From CAZLPZ01 sp964607245 (GTDB lineage Bacteria > Pseudomonadota > Alphaproteobacteria > Micavibrionales > Micavibrionaceae), in the NCBI GenBank assembly GCA_964607245.1, contig CAZSIB010000002.1, forward strand, positions 87,844 through 151,843: a DNA stretch of 64,000 nt, read 5' to 3'. The position numbers and the translations under genes were made by a program. Within the stretch, counting starts at the first letter, position 1. The number at the start of each line of letters is the position of its first letter. Positions 59,864-64,000 of this stretch are shown here, piece by piece. Below the pieces are notes generated by a model. It worked only from the letters and a program-made list of their open reading frames with translations, was not told the origin of the DNA and did no database searches.

Positions 59864-61963
59864 ATGGATGCGCCATTTCTTCATAAAGATAAAGACGACC
59901 CCATGACCCTGCGCGCGACCAAAAAAACGAAAAAACAGAGCCCTGACGCCGACGATACGCCCCGGCGCGGGGCCCTCGCGCGCGCGTTTTTCTTTACCCT
60001 GAAATGGGGGTTTGTGCTGGGGGTGTGGACCGCCATTATTTTACTGGGCGTCGCGGCGTGGTACGCGCGTGAACTGCCCGCCATTACGCGCACGCCCCAA
60101 TTTGAACGCAAACCCTCGATCACGCTTCTCGATAATGACGGGAATATCTTTGCGCGGTATGGCGATATCAAGGGCGAAAGCCTGCGCATCACCGACATGC
60201 CGCCCCTCCTGATTCAAGCGGTACTGGCGACCGAAGACCGCCGGTTTTATTACCATTTTGGCGTAGACCCCATCGGGATGGCCCGCGCGGCGGTGGTCAA
60301 CCTGACCCGCAAGGGCGTGGTGCAGGGCGGATCGACCATTACGCAACAACTGGCGAAGAACCTGTTCTTGACCCAGGAACGGACGTTCAAACGCAAGATC
60401 CAAGAGGCGCTTTTGGCCCTGTGGCTTGAAAAGGAACTGACCAAGGACGAAATTCTGGCGGCCTATTTAAACCGCGTGTATATGGGCGCCGGGGCCTATG
60501 GTGTGGACGCGGCGGCGCAGATTTATTTCAAAAAATCCGCCCGCGATTTATCCTTACGCGAATGCGCGATTTTGGCAGGGTTGTTAAAGGCCCCCTCGCG
60601 CTATTCCCCGCGTGCCGATCCTCTCCGCGCGAATGAACGCGCGGATGTCGTGATTGCCAATATGAAAGCCGCCGGGTATCTCACGGATGCGAAGGCAAGC
60701 CAGGCCACGCGCACGCCGCTGCCCCGCCGTAAACCCGTTGCGAATGACAGCGCGCAATATTTTGCGGATTATATCGTCGAACAACTGGATGACCTCATCG
60801 GTGCCCAGGAAAAAGACATCATCATCGAAACGACGTTGGATAGTGATATCCAACGCGGGGCGACGACCGCGCTTGCCTCTGTGCTTCAGGCCGAAGGGGA
60901 GAAGCGCCACATCACCCAAGGATCCGTGATGGTCATGCAGCGTGACGGCACGATCCTCGCCATGGTCGGGGGGCGCGATTATGATGCATCCCAATTCAAC
61001 CGCGCGGTGCATGCGCTCCGCCCGCCCGGATCGTCGTTTAAACCCGCCGTGTATCTGGCTGCGCTTGAATCGGGTTTGACCCCCGATACGGTTGTGGTCG
61101 ATGAACCCATTACGCAAGGAAAATATCGCCCCACCAACTTTGATGGTCAATATTACGGCGAGATACCGCTGTCGACCGCGCTTGCATTTTCGCTCAATAC
61201 CATTGCCGTCCGTCTGATGGAAAATGTAGGCGTCGACGCTGTCCTTGATACCGCGCGCCGTCTGGGGGTAACCGCCGATCTTGTTCCAAATTTGTCAACG
61301 GCACTGGGGAGTAACGGCATCCCGCAAATTGAGATGACAAATTTTTATACGACGATCGCGAATGGCGGCCTGGGCGTCACACCATTCGGCATTTTAAAAA
61401 TCACCGACAGCGACGATCGCGTGCTGTATGCCCATGAACAGGTGCGCGAACTGCCGCGCCTCTTTTCCGCACGCAGCATTTCCGAACTCACCCAAATGAT
61501 GGAAGGGGTGATGACCTTTGGCACGGGAACGGGCGCGGCACTTGGGACTTTTGCGGCCGGGAAAACAGGCACATCCCAGGACTACCGCGATGCCTGGTTT
61601 TCCGGATTTACGACCAAATATATTGCGACCGTTTGGGTCGGAAATGATGATAACAGTTCGATGAAGCGCGTCACAGGCGGATCAATCCCGGCAACCATCT
61701 GGCGCCTCACGATGACCAGTGCGCTCCGCGATCCGACCCCACCCGATGACCGGGCGCCGACCCCCGATGATTCCATGTTTTCGGGGATGATGACCCGGAT
61801 TTTATCCTTCCCCGAGGACCAGGGCGATGACAGTTCTTCGGACACAAGTGGGTTTTTCTGGTGGGGAAATTCCGAACCTAAAAATTTAAATGATGACAAT
61901 AATAGCTTGTTTCCGCAGGGAAATCGGACTCAAGGTCCCAAAAAGCCAAGATATAACGATTAA
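59864..61963 (+). CDS. Penicillin-binding protein 1A family (class A PBP)
   Basis: A bifunctional murein synthase. The 699-residue product has a cytoplasmic basic tail, one membrane anchor (about 48-66), a GT51 glycosyltransferase domain with catalytic Glu124 in ATEDRRFYYHFGVDP and GGSTITQQLAKNLFL, and a transpeptidase domain with SSFK (Ser390, Lys393), SLN (443-445) and KTGTS (567-571). The C-terminal 70 residues are acidic and Ser-rich. No signal of a Pasta or OB domain. Start alternatives are 59864 or the ATG at 59903. sdhC follows after about 120 bases. Confidence 0.95.
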   Translation: MDAPFLHKDKDDPMTLRATKKTKKQSPDADDTPRRGALARAFFFTLKWGFVLGVWTAIILLGVAAWYARELPAITRTPQFERKPSITLLDNDGNIFARYGDIKGESLRITDMPPLLIQAVLATEDRRFYYHFGVDPIGMARAAVVNLTRKGVVQGGSTITQQLAKNLFLTQERTFKRKIQEALLALWLEKELTKDEILAAYLNRVYMGAGAYGVDAAAQIYFKKSARDLSLRECAILAGLLKAPSRYSPRADPLRANERADVVIANMKAAGYLTDAKASQATRTPLPRRKPVANDSAQYFADYIVEQLDDLIGAQEKDIIIETTLDSDIQRGATTALASVLQAEGEKRHITQGSVMVMQRDGTILAMVGGRDYDASQFNRAVHALRPPGSSFKPAVYLAALESGLTPDTVVVDEPITQGKYRPTNFDGQYYGEIPLSTALAFSLNTIAVRLMENVGVDAVLDTARRLGVTADLVPNLSTALGSNGIPQIEMTNFYTTIANGGLGVTPFGILKITDSDDRVLYAHEQVRELPRLFSARSISELTQMMEGVMTFGTGTGAALGTFAAGKTGTSQDYRDAWFSGFTTKYIATVWVGNDDNSSMKRVTGGSIPATIWRLTMTSALRDPTPPDDRAPTPDDSMFSGMMTRILSFPEDQGDDSSSDTSGFFWWGNSEPKNLNDDNNSLFPQGNRTQGPKKPRYND

Positions 61964-62083
61964 GTTGGTTTTATGGGTAAGCTGGTTCTTCCGGTGCCTT
62001 GCCATAGGGAGGCGAATACAACATAATGGGAATGCTTTAATCTTTCCGCTCTCTTAAATTCTTGAAAATTTGGTCATTCGCCC

Positions 62084-62467
62084 ATGCCCCCTGTTCATCC
62101 GCGACCTCTTTCACCGCATCTTCAAATTTATCGTCCGCAATGGACAACGGCGCTCTCGATTTTGCACCGGATCACCGGTGTGGGGTTGACCCTGGGGCTT
62201 GCTCTTTTAACCTGGTTTCTTTATGCGCTCGCGGCGGGGCCTGAGGCTTTTGCGACGCTGTTACGGTGTGTGACTTCTCCTTTGGGTCAGGTGATGTTCG
62301 CCGGATGGTCCTTTGCGCTTTGCTATCACGCGTGCGCGGGGGTCCGGCATTTGGTATTTGATACAGGTCATTTGCTTCATGCCAAACATGCCGAAATTGC
62401 GGGTAAAATTGTGCTCGCCGCGGCGGTTTTATGCACGCTTGCGCTGTGGCTTTATATACGGGGTTAA
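62084..62467 (+). CDS. sdhC: Succinate dehydrogenase cytochrome b556 subunit
   Basis: The membrane anchor that binds heme b and quinone. The 127-residue product starts RPLSPHLQIYRPQWTTALSI, followed by LHRITGVGL, three hydrophobic segments and the heme-ligand region CYHACAGVRHLVFDTGH, all typical of SdhC. It starts the sdhCDA(B) operon, with sdhD 12 bases downstream. Confidence 0.96.
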   Translation: MPPVHPRPLSPHLQIYRPQWTTALSILHRITGVGLTLGLALLTWFLYALAAGPEAFATLLRCVTSPLGQVMFAGWSFALCYHACAGVRHLVFDTGHLLHAKHAEIAGKIVLAAAVLCTLALWLYIRG

Positions 62468-62479
62468 GGATTAAACATC

Positions 62480-62881
62480 ATGAAAATGAAATGGGAAGAA
62501 TCCGGATATAAAAGTGAAGCGGCGCGCGCCGAAGGTTTGGGCGCCGCGCATCATGGCCCATCACATTGGCTTGCTCAGCGCGTTACAGCACTCGCTAACC
62601 TGATCTTCGTGATATGGGCGGTTCTGTCGGCCGCGCGGCTGATGGGGCAGGGGGCGGGGCATGCCGAATGGACCGCGTGGTTATCGACAGGGGTCAATCC
62701 TGTTCTTGCCGTGTTGCTCTGTCTGTCGCTTTTTTATCATGCCTGGCTCGGGCTCCGTGTTGTGATTGAAGATTACGTGCACGGCGAAGGGACAAAATTT
62801 ATCACCTTGATGATGGTTCAGGGATTGGTTGTTGTCGGCGCAGCGATTTGTTTATTTTCGGTTTTAAAAATTTCTTTGTGA
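62480..62881 (+). CDS. sdhD: Succinate dehydrogenase hydrophobic anchor subunit
   Basis: The second membrane subunit of complex II. The 133-residue product has a polar N-terminal part with HWLAQRVTALANLIFVIWAV, the conserved FYHAWLGLRVVIEDYVHGEG with the heme/quinone His and Asp, and three hydrophobic segments. Length is typical for alphaproteobacteria. It lies between sdhC and sdhA. Confidence 0.95.
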   Translation: MKMKWEESGYKSEAARAEGLGAAHHGPSHWLAQRVTALANLIFVIWAVLSAARLMGQGAGHAEWTAWLSTGVNPVLAVLLCLSLFYHAWLGLRVVIEDYVHGEGTKFITLMMVQGLVVVGAAICLFSVLKISL

Positions 62882-62897
62882 TCCTTTGGGCAATAGC

Positions 62898-64000
62898 ATG
62901 TCATACTCTTATCAAATTAGTGATCATAACTATGACGTCATTGTGGTGGGTGCGGGCGGGGCGGGGCTTCGCGCGGCGTTCGGCATGGGCGAAAAGGGCT
63001 TGCGCACCGCGTGCCTGTCCAAAGTGTTTCCGACACGGTCGCACACGGTCGCGGCGCAAGGGGGGATTTCCGCTGCGCTCGGGAATATGGGCGAGGATGA
63101 TTGGCGGTTTCACATGTACGACACGATTAAGGGGTCGGACTGGCTGGGGGATCAAGACGCGATTGAATATATGTGCCGTGAGGCAATTCCGGCGATCATT
63201 GAACTTGAACATTACGGTGTCCCGTTTTCGCGTACGGCGGACGGAAAAATTTACCAGCGTGCCTTTGGTGGCATGACGACCCATTACGGCAAGGGGACGG
63301 CCCAGCGGACCTGTGCTGCGGCGGACCGTACAGGTCATGCCATTTTGCACACGCTGTATACCCAGGCGCTCAAGCATCAGGTTGAATTTTTTATTGAATA
63401 TTTCGCCCTTGACCTGATCATGGCTGATGATGGCGCGTGCTTGGGGGTGATGGCGTGGAATTTGGCGGACGGGACACTCCACCGTTTCCGCGCGCATCAA
63501 ACGGTGCTCGCGACCGGTGGGTATGGACGCGCTTATTTCTCGTGTACCTCGGCACATACCTGTACGGGGGATGGCGGCGGCATGGTATTGCGGGCCGGAC
63601 TACCGCTTCAGGACATGGAATTTGTTCAATTCCACCCCACCGGAATTTATGGGTCGGGCTGTCTCATCACCGAAGGGTCGCGGGGCGAGGGCGGTTATTT
63701 AACAAACAGCGCAGGGGAGCGTTTTATGGAACGTTACGCCCCCTCGGCCAAGGATTTGGCAAGTCGGGATGTCGTCTCGCGGTCGATGACCATTGAAATT
63801 AACGAAGGGCGTGGCGTTGGGAAAGATCGCGATCATATTCATTTGCATTTGGAACATCTGGACCCGTCCATTATTCACAAGCGGTTGCCAGGTATTGCCG
63901 AGACCGCAAAAATTTTCGCTGGTGTCGACGTGACGCGTGAACCGATCCCGGTATTGCCCACCGTTCATTATAATATGGGCGGTATCCCCACCAACTGGCG
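62898..64000 (+). CDS. sdhA: Succinate dehydrogenase flavoprotein subunit, 3' truncated by window edge
   Basis: SdhA oxidises succinate to fumarate with covalently bound FAD. The frame starts MSYSYQISDHNYDVIVVGAG at 62898 and stays open to the window end, giving 367 residues of about 595. Visible are the FAD motif VVGAGGAGLRAAFG, SHTVAAQGGISAALGNMGED with the flavinylated His, RTCAAADRTGHAILHTLY, ATGGYGRAYFSCTSAHTCTG and QFHPTGIYGSGCLITEGSRG with active-site residues. sdhB is expected just outside the window. Confidence 0.97.
   Translation, partial: MSYSYQISDHNYDVIVVGAGGAGLRAAFGMGEKGLRTACLSKVFPTRSHTVAAQGGISAALGNMGEDDWRFHMYDTIKGSDWLGDQDAIEYMCREAIPAIIELEHYGVPFSRTADGKIYQRAFGGMTTHYGKGTAQRTCAAADRTGHAILHTLYTQALKHQVEFFIEYFALDLIMADDGACLGVMAWNLADGTLHRFRAHQTVLATGGYGRAYFSCTSAHTCTGDGGGMVLRAGLPLQDMEFVQFHPTGIYGSGCLITEGSRGEGGYLTNSAGERFMERYAPSAKDLASRDVVSRSMTIEINEGRGVGKDRDHIHLHLEHLDPSIIHKRLPGIAETAKIFAGVDVTREPIPVLPTVHYNMGGIPTNW

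Overview
The window looks like chromosomal DNA from an alphaproteobacterium. The evidence is gene content: lpxI next to lpxA and lpxB, a MucR/Ros-type regulator, a DUF1476 (ATP synthase inhibitor zeta) protein, a CBP3-like ubiquinol-cytochrome c chaperone, ETF-ubiquinone oxidoreductase, a class A RNase P RNA and NADP-isocitrate dehydrogenase of the eukaryote-like type. The organism appears diderm, flagellated and respiring. Several murein enzymes or murein-enzyme activators and many lineage-specific genes would fit a Micavibrio- or Rhodospirillales-like lineage, but that placement is only a guess. I see no rRNA, tRNA, CRISPR array, insertion sequence or prophage.

Layout. 1-3.7 kb: lipid A genes (lpxA partial, lpxI, lpxB) and a class II aldolase. 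4-7.7 kb: acyl-CoA dehydrogenase, lytic transglycosylase, amidase. 7.7-9.1 kb: two unknown singletons. 9.2-9.6 kb: rnpB. 9.6-12.7 kb: flagellar export genes flhB, fliR and fliQ (minus strand), with an unknown plus-strand gene wedged between fliR and fliQ, then a zf-CHCC protein. 12.8-19.1 kb: an unknown membrane protein, AhpD-like protein, bamE, CBP3-like chaperone, yceD, rpmF, plsX, fabH. 19.1-19.7 kb: the only gene-free stretch over 300 bases, with a consensus promoter and dense hairpins. 19.7-27.5 kb: DUF2066, AI-2E transporter, hdaA, yjjX, trmJ, serS, pcm, nlpD-like. 27.6-34.8 kb: Cys-rich membrane protein, grxD, C39-like protein, bolA, ATPase zeta, purC, kinase-like unknown, folD, yggT, mucR, tsaB, nfu. 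34.9-39.6 kb: YejA-like protein, kdsB, LEA-like protein, dut, ilvE. 39.7-46 kb: two-component pair, dnaX, yidC, engB. 46-59.7 kb: orphan helicase C-domain protein, periplasmic protein, hemW, rdgB, mscL, Fis-like protein, L,D-transpeptidase, icd, TPR lipoprotein, ETF-QO, mgtE, and a small gene split by a tandem duplication. 59.9-64 kb: class A PBP and sdhC-sdhD-sdhA (cut by the window end).

Most genes serve core functions: envelope building (lipid A, KDO activation, BamE, YidC, PBP, transpeptidase, NlpD-like activator), phospholipid and fatty acid initiation (plsX, fabH), respiration (SDH, ETF-QO, bc1 chaperone, ATPase zeta) and translation or DNA metabolism. Against this background sit single unknown genes inserted between otherwise conserved neighbours. 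Several of them carry their own near-consensus sigma70 promoter (TTGACA or close, 17-18 base spacer), which is better than the promoters I can see for most housekeeping genes here. That pattern, the frameshifted two-membrane-segment gene, the stand-alone helicase C-domain, the C39-like gene in the bolA-grxD operon and the promoter/hairpin region at 19.1-19.5 kb are the points most worth a second look. No complete novel defence or biosynthetic system is evident.
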